Below are positions 8,373 to 17,409 of a DNA stretch of 64,000 nucleotides, in pieces. How positions within the stretch are numbered: position 1 is the first letter of the stretch; every line of letters starts with the position of its first letter. A model generated the notes under the pieces. That model had not been told where the DNA came from. It made no database searches and worked only from the letters and a program-made list of their open reading frames with translations. The position numbers and the translations under genes were made by a program. Source of the DNA: JAIBJN01 sp963748205 (lineage in GTDB: Bacteria; Actinomycetota; Thermoleophilia; Gaiellales; Gaiellaceae); the NCBI GenBank assembly GCA_963748205.1, contig CAVVIB010000004.1, positions 62,001 through 126,000 on the forward strand. The letters are read 5' to 3'.

Positions 8373-9399
8373 GCTCGCGGGAGACGAGGTCAACCGCCTC
8401 GTCTCTCGTGGCAATCGTCCCGGCTGCGCGCTCCTCGGCAACGAGCTCGAGGAGGCGGCCGACCTCCGGTCCCGGCGCTACTCCGAGCTCGAGCACGTCA
8501 TCGCCGCGCAGGAGCGGCTCGGACGGCTCCGCCGCGCGGGCGGCGCGCACGGCGTCGTAGAGATCGGTCGCGCCGACGAACGCGAGCGCGCTCAGCGCCC
8601 AGGGCTCGGTGCGCCTGCGGAAGCGGTGGATCGTCCGCGCGGAGTCGTCGGACGGGCGCTCGGCCGCCAGGAGCGTCCGGGCGAAACGGCGCAGCTCGTT
8701 GGAGATCGGAAGCTTCAGCAGCCGCTCGCCGAAGACGACGACGAGCACGAAGCCGGGCGAGTCGACGAGGTCGACCCGCTCGAAGCCGCCGAGGTCGCCG
8801 CCCAGCGGGGCGAGGAGACCGAGATCCTCCGCGCGGCGCAGCCCTTCCGGCGACATGCGCTCGAGCTCGCCGAGGATCCGCTCGCCGGCCGGCTCCCCGA
8901 CGCGCCCGGCCGACTCGCGCACGAGCCGCTCCGTCTCCTCGTCGAGGCGGAAGCCGAGCTCGTCCTCCAGGCGGACGGCGCGCAGCAGGCGAAGCGGATC
9001 GTCGTCGAAGATCGAGGGCGAGACCGCGCGGAGCCGCTTGGCGGCGAGATCCGCCTCGCCTCCGAAGGGGTCGACGAGGTCGCCGCCCTCCAGCGGGCGC
9101 GCCATCGCGTTCACGGTGAAGTCGCGCGTGGCGAGGTCGTCCTCGATCGTCTCGCCGTGCAGCGGCGTGAAGTCGACCGTGTTCCCCGCGCGGAACGCCA
9201 CGCGCCAGGCGCCGTGGCGCTCCGAGAGCGGGAACACCGCGCCGCCCGCGAGCCGCGAGTACAGGCGCGCCGCGAGCTCGGGGTCGGCGCAGGCGACGTC
9301 GACGTCCACGATCTCGCGCTCCAGGAGCTCGTCGCGCAGCGCGCCGCCGACGACCCAGGCGGGCTCCGCGCCCACCGCCTGACGGATGCGGTCATCCAT
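8362..9399 (-). CDS. CCA tRNA nucleotidyltransferase / poly(A) polymerase family protein
   Basis: 345 aa. Class II nucleotidyltransferase: GG at 18-19, the metal pair in DVDVA (Asp32, Asp34), TRDFTVNAMA, and the RNA-binding block PLRLLRAVRL. The protein is shorter than full CCA-adding enzymes (about 400-480 aa) and diverges after the head and neck, so it may be a specialised relative. Its ATG overlaps the alr stop by 8 bp, placing it last in the HAD-acpS-nnr-alr operon. Confidence 0.8.
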   Translation of the reverse strand: MDDRIRQAVGAEPAWVVGGALRDELLEREIVDVDVACADPELAARLYSRLAGGAVFPLSERHGAWRVAFRAGNTVDFTPLHGETIEDDLATRDFTVNAMARPLEGGDLVDPFGGEADLAAKRLRAVSPSIFDDDPLRLLRAVRLEDELGFRLDEETERLVRESAGRVGEPAGERILGELERMSPEGLRRAEDLGLLAPLGGDLGGFERVDLVDSPGFVLVVVFGERLLKLPISNELRRFARTLLAAERPSDDSARTIHRFRRRTEPWALSALAFVGATDLYDAVRAARAAEPSEPLLRGDDVLELGVAPGPEVGRLLELVAEERAAGTIATRDEAVDLVSRELSS

Positions 9400-10435
9400 C
9401 GACGACCTTCAGGACGGTCCGGCGCGAGTCGCGGGCGATGCCGCACGTGATCTCGTAGTTGATCGTGCCGAGGACGCGCGCGTGCTCCTCGGCGAGGATC
9501 CCGTCGCCGATCAGCGTCACCGGCGTCCCGACTGGCTCGTCGCCGAGCTCGACGGCGAAGGAGTCCATCGAGATCGTGCCGACGACCCGCCGCCGCGTGC
9601 CGCCGACCAGGGCCTCGGTGCCGGTGAGGCCGCGGCGGAATCCGTCCGCGTATCCGACGGGGACGAGGCCGATCCGCGTCGGCTCCTCCGCGACGAAGCG
9701 CCGGCCATAGCCCGTGCTCTCGCCCGGCGCGAGCGAGCGCGTCTGGGCGATGTGGCTCCTCCAGGAGAGGACGGGCTCGAGGCCGTGAGCCGCGGGGTCG
9801 TCGCCGAAGGGCGAGAGACCGTAGACGGCAATGCCGCAGCGGACCGCGTCCGCCCTGGCCTCCTCGAAGCGCAGCGCGCCGGCGCTGTTCGCAAGATGCG
9901 CGGGGACGCCGGGAAACTCGCGCCGCGCCTCCTCGAACCTGAGGATCTGGTCGCGTGCGAAGGCCTCGTCCGGCTCGTCCGCGGTGGCCAGGTGGCTCAT
10001 GAGGCCGACGAGCCGGTCGCGCGGGAGTGCGAACGCGTCGGCGAGGCTCATCCCCCAGCGGCCCATGCCGGTATCGATCTTGAAGTGGACGTCGAGACCG
10101 TCGGGGACCGGCGGCGCCGACAGCGCGACTTCGAGCCGCGCCTCGCGCGCCCTCGGCTCCTCGCCCTCCCCGAGCGGGCCCATGACCAGGATGCGTGCGT
10201 CCCCGAGCGCTGCGCGGAGCTCCTCTCCCTCGGCCGCGGTCGCGACGCAGAGCGCCGTCGCGCCGCCGGCCAAGGCCGCCCGGGCCGCGTCGACCGCGCC
10301 GTGCCCGTACGCGTCGGCCTTGACGACCGCCCACACCTCGGCGGGCGCCGCCGCCGCGCACAGGTGCTCGACGTTGCGGCGCAGCGCGCCGAGGTCGATG
10401 GTGATCTCGGATCGGAGCACCGTGCCTCGGCTCAC
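9392..10435 (-). CDS. alr: alanine racemase
   Basis: 347 aa. PLP enzyme making D-alanine for peptidoglycan. The PLP lysine is Lys39 in VVKADAYGHG, and VGYADGF carries the second catalytic tyrosine. KIDTGMGRWG and GTISMD are further family motifs. The GTG start at 10435 overlaps the nnr stop as GTGA, so the genes are translationally coupled. Cytoplasmic. Confidence 0.93.
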   Translation of the reverse strand: MSRGTVLRSEITIDLGALRRNVEHLCAAAAPAEVWAVVKADAYGHGAVDAARAALAGGATALCVATAAEGEELRAALGDARILVMGPLGEGEEPRAREARLEVALSAPPVPDGLDVHFKIDTGMGRWGMSLADAFALPRDRLVGLMSHLATADEPDEAFARDQILRFEEARREFPGVPAHLANSAGALRFEEARADAVRCGIAVYGLSPFGDDPAAHGLEPVLSWRSHIAQTRSLAPGESTGYGRRFVAEEPTRIGLVPVGYADGFRRGLTGTEALVGGTRRRVVGTISMDSFAVELGDEPVGTPVTLIGDGILAEEHARVLGTINYEITCGIARDSRRTVLKVVDG

Positions 10436-11911
10436 CCGGAGAGCGCGGGCGAGAGCGCCTCGACGACGTCGCGCGCGATCATTCCCGCCTCGCCGTGACG
10501 TTCGGCTGCCACATGCGAGGCGGTCCCGCACGCGGCCGCGGCGGCGATCGCGGCGCGGCCCGCCTCCATGCCCTTGGCGAGGAACGAGGCGACGACGCCG
10601 GTGAGGACGTCGCCGCTTCCGGCGGTGGCAAGGCCCGCGTTCCCGAGGTCGGCGACGACCGGATTCCTTCCCGGGCCTGCGACGAGCGTGTCCACGCCCT
10701 TGAGCAGCACGACCGCGCCGGTGTCGTCCGCGCCTGCCTGGACGGCGTCGAGCCGGTTCTCCGTCACCCAGCCGGAGGACCGCCCGAGGAGGCGGCCCAG
10801 CTCGCCTGCATGCGGCGTCAGCACGGTCGGCGCCTCGCGCGCGAACACCCAGTCGAGGTGGCCGGCGAGCGCCCAGAGGCCGTCGGCGTCGAGCACGATC
10901 GGCTTCTCGAGCCGGTCGAGGAGGAAGCCGACGAGCGCCCGCGACGCCCTCGGTCCGCCCCAGGCCCGGCCCCAGCGCGATCGCGCCGGCCCGCTCCGCG
11001 GCGGCGAGAATCTCGTCCGCCGCTTCCGGCGTCATCGTCCCGTCCTCGTCCGGGCACGGCCTCGTCATCACCTCGACGAGGCGCTGCTCGAAGACGAGGC
11101 TGAGCGAGGCGGGCACGCAGGCGGTCACGATCCCGGCCCCGGCGCGAAGCGCCGCCTCGGAGGTGAGCGACGGGGCGCCGGTGAGGCCGGTCGACCCGCC
11201 GACGACGAGCACCGAACCGGCCGAGTACTTGTTGTCGCGCTCCGTCCGGCGCGGAACGAGGCCGAGCACGTCGCGGTTCGCGCGGCGCAACCGAGTCGGG
11301 CCGGGCTCGAGGCCGATGTCCGCGACGACGACCTCGCCCGCGTGGAAGCGCCCGGGCGCGACGACGTGGCCGACCTTGAGCGCGTGGAACGTCACGGTCG
11401 CGCGCGCCTGCACCGCCGACCCCTCGACCTTGCCCGTCGAGGCGTCGACGCCGGAAGGCAGGTCGACCGACACGACCGGCACGCCGGCCGCATTCACCTC
11501 GGCGATCACGCGGGCGGCATCGGATCGCGGCTTCCCGCTGAACCCCGTGCCGAAGAGTGCGTCGACGACGACGTCCGCAGGAGTCTGCTCGTCCACGAAG
11601 GCGACGCCGGCGTCCCGCGCCCGGGCGAGCATGACCGCGGAGTCGCCGGCGATCTTCTCCTCGGAGCCCACGATGCGCGCGACCGAGCGCTTGCCGGCAC
11701 GCGCGAGCTCGGCCGCGACCAGGAGCCCGTCGCCGCCGTTCGCACCGGTCCCGCAGACGACCGCTGCCCGTTCCGCATCCGGGAAGCGCGTCAGCACCTC
11801 CTGTGCCACCGCGGTGCCGGCGCGCTCCATCAACTCCACGGTCTCGCCCGGGTACGCGGCCTCCGCGGCGCGCATCTCCTCGGCCGTGTAGAGAGGCTCG
11901 GCCCAGGTCAT
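10432..11911 (-). CDS. nnr: bifunctional NAD(P)H-hydrate epimerase/dehydratase, frameshifted here
   Basis: About 492 aa after repair. The N-terminal half is the epimerase (NnrE: GTGANGGDGLLVA, VVVDALFGTG), and the C-terminal half the ADP/ATP-dependent dehydratase (NnrD: LDADGLWAL, LTPHAGEL, NAGLATAGSGDVLTG). Together they repair damaged NAD(P)H. The frame breaks at about 10944: after GLGRTEGVA the sequence resumes one frame on as ALVGFLLDRLEKPIV. Deleting one G repairs it. The start ATG overlaps the acpS stop as ATGA. Confidence 0.88.
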
Positions 11912-12276
11912 TCCGTGACGACGGCGACGCAGACGGCCGCGGCGATGCCCTTGGAGTGCGTCATGGAGAGGTCGAGCGCGCCCGCGCCGACCCGCCGCGA
12001 CCACTCCTCGACGCGGCCGGACAGGTACACCGACGGCTTCGGCCGCCCGGCGATCTCGACGTCCTTCCAGGCGAAGGCGCGCGCGACGCCGAACCCGAGC
12101 GCCTTGCCGACGGCCTCCTTCCCCGCGAAGCGCGCCGCGTAGTGCTGCGCCGGGTTCGCCCGCGAGTCGCAGTAGGCGCGCTCGGCCTCGGTGAAGCACC
12201 GCTCGCGAAAGCTCGGGTAGCGCTCGAGCGTGGCGCGCACGCGGTCGATCTCGATCACGTCGAGCCCGACCTTCAC
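11908..12276 (-). CDS. acpS: holo-[acyl-carrier-protein] synthase
   Basis: 122 aa, normal for AcpS. It transfers 4'-phosphopantetheine from CoA to ACP. The N-terminal VGLDVIEIDRV holds the Mg-binding Asp, and the second motif is FAGKEAVGKALG. The GTG start overlaps the HAD stop (GTGA). Its place beside alr and nnr is the common actinobacterial arrangement. Confidence 0.93.
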   Translation of the reverse strand: MKVGLDVIEIDRVRATLERYPSFRERCFTEAERAYCDSRANPAQHYAARFAGKEAVGKALGFGVARAFAWKDVEIAGRPKPSVYLSGRVEEWSRRVGAGALDLSMTHSKGIAAAVCVAVVTE

Positions 12277-13052
12277 GACGCTTCTCGCAGGTAGGCGGGC
12301 ACGGCCGCGATCGACTCGACGACGCCGTCGGGCTGCGGCTCCGCGGACGCGAGGGTCTCCTCCCTGAACTTCCCGGTGCGGACGAGCACGCCGCGCAACC
12401 CGGCCGCCTTGGCGCCGCCCACGTCGGCCTCCACGTCGTCGCCGACCATGACCGCGTCGTCCGGGGAGGCGCCGAGCTCGGCCAGCGCAGCCTCGAAGTA
12501 CGTCCGGCTCGGCTTGCCCACCACCTCGGCCTCGACGCCCGCCGCGTACTCGAGCCCGGCGACGAACGCACCGGCGTCGAGCAGGGGGCCGCGGGAGGTC
12601 TGCCACCAGCGGTTGCGGTGCAGGCAGACGAGGCGCGCGCCCCCTTCGAGCTCGGCGAAGGCACGGTTCAGGTTCTCGTAGGAGAAGACCCGCCCCGTCT
12701 CGTCGCTCTCGTCGGCGCCGCCGAGCAGCACGACCTCCGCGTCGCGGTCGACGAGCTCGACGCGCTCGGCCAGGTCGTCCCTGACCGCCGCCATCGTCAG
12801 CGCGAGGACGCGGCTGCCGGCGAGCAGCCCGCCCGCGGCCAGCGGCGTCGTCGCGAGCTCGTCGTCCTCGAGGTCGATGCCCAGTCCGCGCAGGTCGTCG
12901 GCGAGGCGTTTTCTGGCGCGCGTCGTGTTGTTGGTGACGAAGCGCAGCCGGTGCCCGTCCTCCCGCAACTCGCGCACCGCCTCCGCGCCGCCCGGCACAG
13001 CCTCGCCCGACACGTGCAGGACACCGTCGATGTCGAGCAGAATCGCTGCCAT
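12273..13052 (-). CDS. HAD-superfamily IIA sugar phosphatase (NagD-like)
   Basis: 259 aa. HAD motif I DIDGVLH (Asp nucleophile at about residue 8), motif II VTNNTTR, motif III Lys in GKPSRTYF and motif IV GDDVEADV. This order with a C2 cap fits the NagD/AraL group of small-molecule phosphatases. The ATG start at 13052 is supported by TAGACT 8 nt upstream. It overlaps the arfB ATG in the shared tetramer CATG, and heads the operon toward acpS-nnr-alr. Confidence 0.87.
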   Translation of the reverse strand: MAAILLDIDGVLHVSGEAVPGGAEAVRELREDGHRLRFVTNNTTRARKRLADDLRGLGIDLEDDELATTPLAAGGLLAGSRVLALTMAAVRDDLAERVELVDRDAEVVLLGGADESDETGRVFSYENLNRAFAELEGGARLVCLHRNRWWQTSRGPLLDAGAFVAGLEYAAGVEAEVVGKPSRTYFEAALAELGASPDDAVMVGDDVEADVGGAKAAGLRGVLVRTGKFREETLASAEPQPDGVVESIAAVPAYLREAS

Positions 13053-13464
13053 GCGCCCCGAGTCTATTCGCGTGCACCGGAGCCTGGCGATCCCGCTCGG
13101 GGAGATCGAGCTGCGCACGTCGCGCTCGAGCGGCCCCGGCGGGCAGCACGCTCAGAAGACGGAGACGCGCGTGGAGGCGCTCTTCGACGTGGACGCCTCC
13201 GCGACCCTGAGCGACGCGCAGAAGCGCAGGTTGCTCGAGCGCGTCGGCCCCGTCGTGAGGGCGGTCGCGCAGGACGAGCGCAGCCAGTGGCGCAACCGCG
13301 AGCTCGCGCTCGAGCGCCTGGCAGCCGCGATCAAGGAGGGTCTGCACGTCCCGCGAGCCCGGCGGCCGACGGCGCCGACCAAGGCCGCGAAGGAGCGGAG
13401 GCTGGGAGCGAAGCGGATCCGAAGCCGGACGAAGCGGCTTCGCAAGCCGCCCCAGGACGACTGA
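13051..13464 (+). CDS. arfB: ArfB-like ribosome rescue peptidyl-tRNA hydrolase
   Basis: 137 aa. Contains the release-factor catalytic motif SSGPGGQH at about residues 28-35, no codon-recognition domain, and a Lys/Arg-rich C-terminal tail, the ArfB (YaeJ) architecture that frees ribosomes stalled on mRNA ends. A start at GTG 13072 is also possible. With ATG 13051 its start codon overlaps that of the divergent HAD gene. Confidence 0.88.
   Translation: MRPESIRVHRSLAIPLGEIELRTSRSSGPGGQHAQKTETRVEALFDVDASATLSDAQKRRLLERVGPVVRAVAQDERSQWRNRELALERLAAAIKEGLHVPRARRPTAPTKAAKERRLGAKRIRSRTKRLRKPPQDD
13061..13066 (-). promoter_or_regulatory. -10 box for the HAD-acpS-nnr-alr operon
   Basis: TAGACT on the minus strand, 8 nt before the HAD ATG, no Shine-Dalgarno. 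It lies inside the first codons of arfB on the other strand. Confidence 0.5.
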
Positions 13465-13470
13465 TCCCAG

Positions 13471-13499
13471 TTGTCAGACAAACAGAACGTGTCTACGAT
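13471..13499 (+). promoter_or_regulatory. promoter of membrane protein A
   Basis: TTGTCA (13471-13476), 17-nt spacer, TACGAT (13494-13499), then 10 nt to the ATG at 13510. The same layout with TTGTCA precedes the related gene at 17410. Confidence 0.6.
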
Positions 13500-13509
13500 T
13501 GCTCCCGCA

Positions 13510-14088
13510 ATGAGGCGCCACCGCCTCGCAGTTCCATGCGTCTTGGCCCTGTCCGGGCTCGGCTGGGCTGGCGCCCACGCGGTCGCACATCGGGCCGTCA
13601 TGGACAAGGGCGCGATGGCCGAGCCAAGCGGCGCGGCCGCGTATCTGAGCTATCTCCCGACCTCGCTGGTCCTCTGCCTGGCCCTCGCGCTGCCGCTCGC
13701 GGCCGGCGCGGCCGTCGGCGGACGCTGGCACGGCACGTCGATCAGGTCGCTCTGGCTCTTCGGCCTCGTGCCCATTTTCGGGTTCCTCGGCCACAGCGCC
13801 GAGCCGTTCGTCGTCGGCGACGGAGCAGCCACGCAGCTCGGGCCCCTCGTCCCGGTGGCGCTGGTCGGCCTCCTCATCCAGATTCCCTTCGCGCTCGTCG
13901 CAGTGGGGCTTGCCCGCAGGATCCTCTGGCTCGCAGAGGGCCTTGCCCGGGCGCTGGCAGGGCCCCGCACCGCTTCGAGCGTCGCCGAGCCCGAGGCTCG
14001 GCCGCGGCCCCGGAGCCGCAACACCCGCGCTTTCAGCCTCGATCTTTCCGCCAGCGAGCGCGGTCCTCCCACTCCCGTCGTCGCGTAG
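13510..14088 (+). CDS. four-helix membrane protein A of copper-linked trio, unknown
   Basis: 192 aa. Hydrophobic segments at about 5-22, 35-58, 66-86 and 95-120, then a Pro/Arg-rich tail ending ERGPPTPVVA. TM1 ends in AHAVAHR (H-x3-H). The segment SLWLFGLVPIFGF is shared with the genes at 14253 and 17410, so the three are paralogues. It starts the block that contains the CopC-CopD fusion and YcnI. The ATG is chosen because the promoter 10 nt upstream would exclude the TTG at 13471. I know no characterised family; a metal-related role is inferred from neighbours and the paired His. Confidence 0.75.
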   Translation: MRRHRLAVPCVLALSGLGWAGAHAVAHRAVMDKGAMAEPSGAAAYLSYLPTSLVLCLALALPLAAGAAVGGRWHGTSIRSLWLFGLVPIFGFLGHSAEPFVVGDGAATQLGPLVPVALVGLLIQIPFALVAVGLARRILWLAEGLARALAGPRTASSVAEPEARPRPRSRNTRAFSLDLSASERGPPTPVVA

Positions 14089-14252
14089 ACGCAAACCGGG
14101 GGTGCGCCTACGGGCGTAGTTCCCACGGGAGGAGAGGGGGAGAATTTGATGCCTCAGGTCGCATCGACGGCCTGCGGGACAATTCGGAGGGGGCACAACC
14201 GGCGCGCGGCTGCATGCCGTGGGCTGCGCTCCCGCCGCGGAGGGACGAGCGC

Positions 14253-14834
14253 GTGACGAGCGGCGGAAACCGCCTCGCGTGGCTGCTCTCCCTCGGCCTG
14301 GCTGCCGCCGGCGGCCTGGCCGCGCACGGCCTCGCCTACCGCATCGCCGAGCCCGACGCCGAGCGCCGCCACCACCTCCTCGAGTCGACCGGCCACGGCT
14401 ACCTCGACCCGACGCTGATCGGCTCCCTCTGCGTCGCGCTCACCGTCCTCGCTTTCGCGGGCTGCGTCCTCGCCGGGATCCGCCGCACCGCGAAGCCGCC
14501 GCTCTGGCTCTTCGCGCTCGCGCCGCCGGTCGGCTTCGCGCTCCAGGAGCACGCGGAGCGGATGCTCCACCAGGACGCCTTCAGCGCGGGCACCGTCCTC
14601 GAGCCGACGTTCCTCGCCGGCCTGCTGCTCCAGCTTCCCTTTGCGGTCGTCGCGCTGCTCTTAGCGCGCGCGCTGCTCGTCGCCGCCGTTGTACTGGCGC
14701 GCGAGCTCGGCGCCCCGCCCCGTTTTCGGCCGGCTCCGGACGCGAGCCTCGCGGTTCCAACCGGCCACTGGATCCCTGCCGCTCCGACCCTCGTCGGCGC
14801 TCGAGGCCAACGTGCTCCTCCTCTCGCCCTGTAG
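14253..14834 (+). CDS. four-helix membrane protein B of copper-linked trio, unknown
   Basis: 193 aa with four or five hydrophobic helices. The trio pattern recurs: AHGLAYR at the end of TM1 (H-x3-Y instead of H-x3-H), a loop rich in His and acidic residues (DAERRHHLLESTGHGYLDP), PLWLFALAPPVGF in the third helix, and a C-terminus ending RAPPLAL. The GTG start has GGAGGG about 8 nt upstream, unlike its two relatives. The stop codon lies in the same frame as the following copCD gene, 60 bp upstream of it. Confidence 0.72.
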   Translation: MTSGGNRLAWLLSLGLAAAGGLAAHGLAYRIAEPDAERRHHLLESTGHGYLDPTLIGSLCVALTVLAFAGCVLAGIRRTAKPPLWLFALAPPVGFALQEHAERMLHQDAFSAGTVLEPTFLAGLLLQLPFAVVALLLARALLVAAVVLARELGAPPRFRPAPDASLAVPTGHWIPAAPTLVGARGQRAPPLAL

Positions 14835-14894
14835 CGAATTCGATGGGGGGATCGCGGGCGTAGCGATCCGCAGCCAGGGAAGGAGGAGAGGAAG

Positions 14895-16626
14895 ATCCGT
14901 CACGAGCACGCAATCAAACTGACTCGTTTCGCCGCAGCGTTCGCGGTGGCCTGTGCGCTCGCCGTCGTCCTCGCACCGAGCGCGTTCGCGCACTCCGTGC
15001 TCCTCGGCACCGAGCCGGGGAACGACGTCGTGGTGCCCGAGTCGCCGACCAGCGTCTCGCTGCGCTTCAACGAATCCGTGGAGATGTCCCTCGGGGGCAT
15101 CCGCGTGTTCGACGGTCAGGGGAATCGGGTCGACTCCGAACGAGGTGACCCCGTCCAAGGGCAGGGAGGTGGCCGTCGGGATCGAGGGAGAGCTCGAGCC
15201 CGGCACCTACACCGTGGCCTGGCGGGCCATCTCGGCAGACTCGGATCCCATCTCCGGCGCGTTCGTCTTTCACGTGCAGGAGCGAGGAGCCACGTCGGGT
15301 GCTGTGTCCCTGGACCAGCTGACGGGCAACTCGAACACCGTCGAGGCCTTCTTCACGGCGGGGCGCTTCTTCGACTTCGCCCTGCTGCTTCTCGCCCTGG
15401 GCGGCTCCGCCGTCCTGATCATTGCGCTCCCGTCGGCCGCGTGGGCGGTCAAGCGCCGCCTTTACGGCCTGCTGGCCGCGATCTCGGGAGCGTTGGCCCT
15501 CGTCGCACTCCTCAACATCGGGCTTCAGGGAGCCGCCGCCGGAGGCCTCGGCGTCGTCGACGGCTTCGCGTGGGACGTGTACTCGAACGTCATCGACACG
15601 CGGTACGGCGAGATGATGCTGCTCCAGGCGGCGCTGGCCGTGACGCTGGCTCTGACGGCGCTCGCGCTCCGGCACTCGGAGCACAGAGACCGTCGGCCGC
15701 TCTCGGCGCTCACGCTCGCCCTCGGCGCGGCCATGTCGCTCACGCCGTCCCTCTCGGGACACGCGAGCACCGCCGGGAAGCTGGCGATGACCGCCGACGT
15801 CGCCCACGTGATCGCGGCCGCGCTCTGGACCGGCGGTCTCGGCTTCCTCTTCCTGGCGCTCATGCTGGCCAAGGAGGACCGCTGGCCTCTGGCCACGCGG
15901 GCCGTGCCGCGCTTCTCCAACATGGCGGTCATCTCGGTCGTCGTCCTGCTCGTCGCAGGCATCATCAACGGCTACCTCCAGGTCCGCACCTGGAGCGCCC
16001 TCTGGGAGACGGAGTACGGCCTTCTCCTCCTGGCGAAGGTCGCGCTCGTGCTCCCGCTCCTCGCCCTCGGCGCGTACAACAACCGCTACGCGGTGCCGCG
16101 CCTGAAGGCGGGGATCGCGTCGGTGCTCGAGCGGCGGCGGTTCCTCAGGGCCGCCGGCGTCGAGCTCGGGATCATGGTCGCGATCGTCGCAGTCACGGCC
16201 GTGCTCGTGAACGCCGAACCGGCGCGGACGGAGATGGAGATGGCGATGGAAGAGGGCGCCGCCCACACGGAGGAGACCACCGAGACCACCGGGGACCACG
16301 AGGCGTTCGAGGGCATGGTCATGCTCGGCGACTCGGAGGTCATGGTCATGGTCGACCCGGCGATGCCCGGCGAGAACATGATCACCCTGACCTTCGACTC
16401 GCCTCCCGAGAACCTGACGAGAGTGAGCGCTTCGGCCTCACTCCCGAGCGAGAACATCGGACCGCTGAACTTCGAAGCGAAGCCCGATCCAGCGGAGCCC
16501 GGCACCTACATGATCGAGAACGCATCGCTCTCGATCGCCGGCGACTGGGAGCTCCGCATTGAAGCCCTTCTGGGCGAATTCGACCTACTGACAGAAACGA
16601 TCGCAGTGCCGATCGGAGAGGAGTAA
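14895..16626 (+). CDS. CopC-CopD fusion, copper resistance/uptake protein (apparent ATC start, frameshifted here)
   Basis: About 576 aa after repair. It has a signal peptide (LTRFAAAFAV...SAFA), then a CopC domain whose mature N-terminus would be His (HSVLLGTEP), as in copper-binding CopC. A CopD membrane domain of about eight helices follows, then a 130-residue exported C-terminal domain. The frame breaks at about 15136 between GNRVD and NEVTPSKGREV, and one extra base explains it. No ATG, GTG or TTG precedes the signal peptide. ATC at 14895 lies 8 nt after a perfect GGAGG, while GTG 14946 would cut the signal peptide in half. Confidence 0.82.
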
Positions 16627-16631
16627 TCCAA

Positions 16632-17318
16632 GTGCTACGACGATTGATTCTCTGCTTCTTCGTCGCCGCCCTCGCCGCACCCGCGGCGGCGGTGGCGCAC
16701 GTCACCATCCAGCCGGGTGAATGGGAGCCCGGCGCCTTCGCAACTATGGCCGTCCGGGTCCCCAACGAGCGGGACGACGCCGGGACGACGAAGATCAGCG
16801 TTCAGTTCCCGGAGAACGTCCCGTCGGCCCGCTTCAAGACACACCCATCGTGCGAGCGCGAAGTGCAGCGCGAGCCGCTGGCGGAGCCGATCGAGGACCT
16901 GACCGAGCGCATCGTCAGCGTCACGTGGACCTGCAACCCGGCCATCCCGTCGGACGGGTTCGACGAGTTCGGCCTTAGCTTCCAGATCCCGGAGGACGCG
17001 GCCGAGGGTGACGAGATCCTCTTCCCGGCCACCCAGACGTACTCGAGCGGAGAGGTCGTCGAGTGGATCGACCCCGACCCCGAGGGCGAGTCGCCCGCTC
17101 CGCGCGTCACGGTCATCGCCGCCGAGGAGGAAGAGGAGGCCGCAGCGCCGGCCGATACGTCCACCGAGGAGGCCGCGCCGGTGCCGGCGTCGAGCTCGGA
17201 CGACGACGACAACATGTCGACCGTCGCGATCGTGTTCGGCATCGCCGGCCTCGCCGCGGGCCTCATCGCCCTCGGCGTGGCGCTCTTCCGCAAGCCGAAG
17301 GGAACCGCCACGGCCTAA
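16632..17318 (+). CDS. YcnI-family copper-binding membrane-anchored protein (DUF1775)
   Basis: 228 aa. Signal peptide 1-22, then the mature N-terminal His23 of HVTIQPGEW, the monohistidine-brace ligand known in YcnI. Family motifs VRVPNE and VTWTC follow. After the domain there is an acidic/Thr-Pro linker, a C-terminal helix (about 198-220) and FRKPKG inside. It follows copCD by 5 bp, the usual partnership. Copper handling outside the membrane is well supported by family knowledge. Confidence 0.88.
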   Translation: MLRRLILCFFVAALAAPAAAVAHVTIQPGEWEPGAFATMAVRVPNERDDAGTTKISVQFPENVPSARFKTHPSCEREVQREPLAEPIEDLTERIVSVTWTCNPAIPSDGFDEFGLSFQIPEDAAEGDEILFPATQTYSSGEVVEWIDPDPEGESPAPRVTVIAAEEEEEAAAPADTSTEEAAPVPASSSDDDDNMSTVAIVFGIAGLAAGLIALGVALFRKPKGTATA

Positions 17319-17333
17319 GGTCGCAGTCCCCGT

Positions 17334-17363
17334 GCAGGGCCGGCGCGCGAGCGCCGGCCCTGC
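17334..17363 (+). terminator. hairpin terminator after ycnI
   Basis: Perfect 13-bp stem GCAGGGCCGGCGC / GCGCCGGCCCTGC with GCGA loop, 16 nt after the ycnI stop and just before the next promoter. There is no T run. Confidence 0.65.
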
Positions 17364-17373
17364 AGCCGGGCAG

Positions 17374-17402
17374 TTGTCAGAGATGAGCCCAAGGTCTAAC
17401 GT
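17374..17402 (+). promoter_or_regulatory. promoter of membrane protein C
   Basis: TTGTCA (17374-17379), 17-nt spacer, TAACGT (17397-17402), 7 nt to GTG 17410. Same -35 and spacing as the promoter at 13471; suggests joint control and a leaderless transcript. Confidence 0.6.
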
Positions 17403-17409
17403 CATCGGA

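Noticed and set aside
9392..12664. A single 1090-codon frame
   Set aside because: It is chance joining of HAD antiframe, nnr N-terminus and alr; motifs and GTGA/ATGA overlaps show separate genes.
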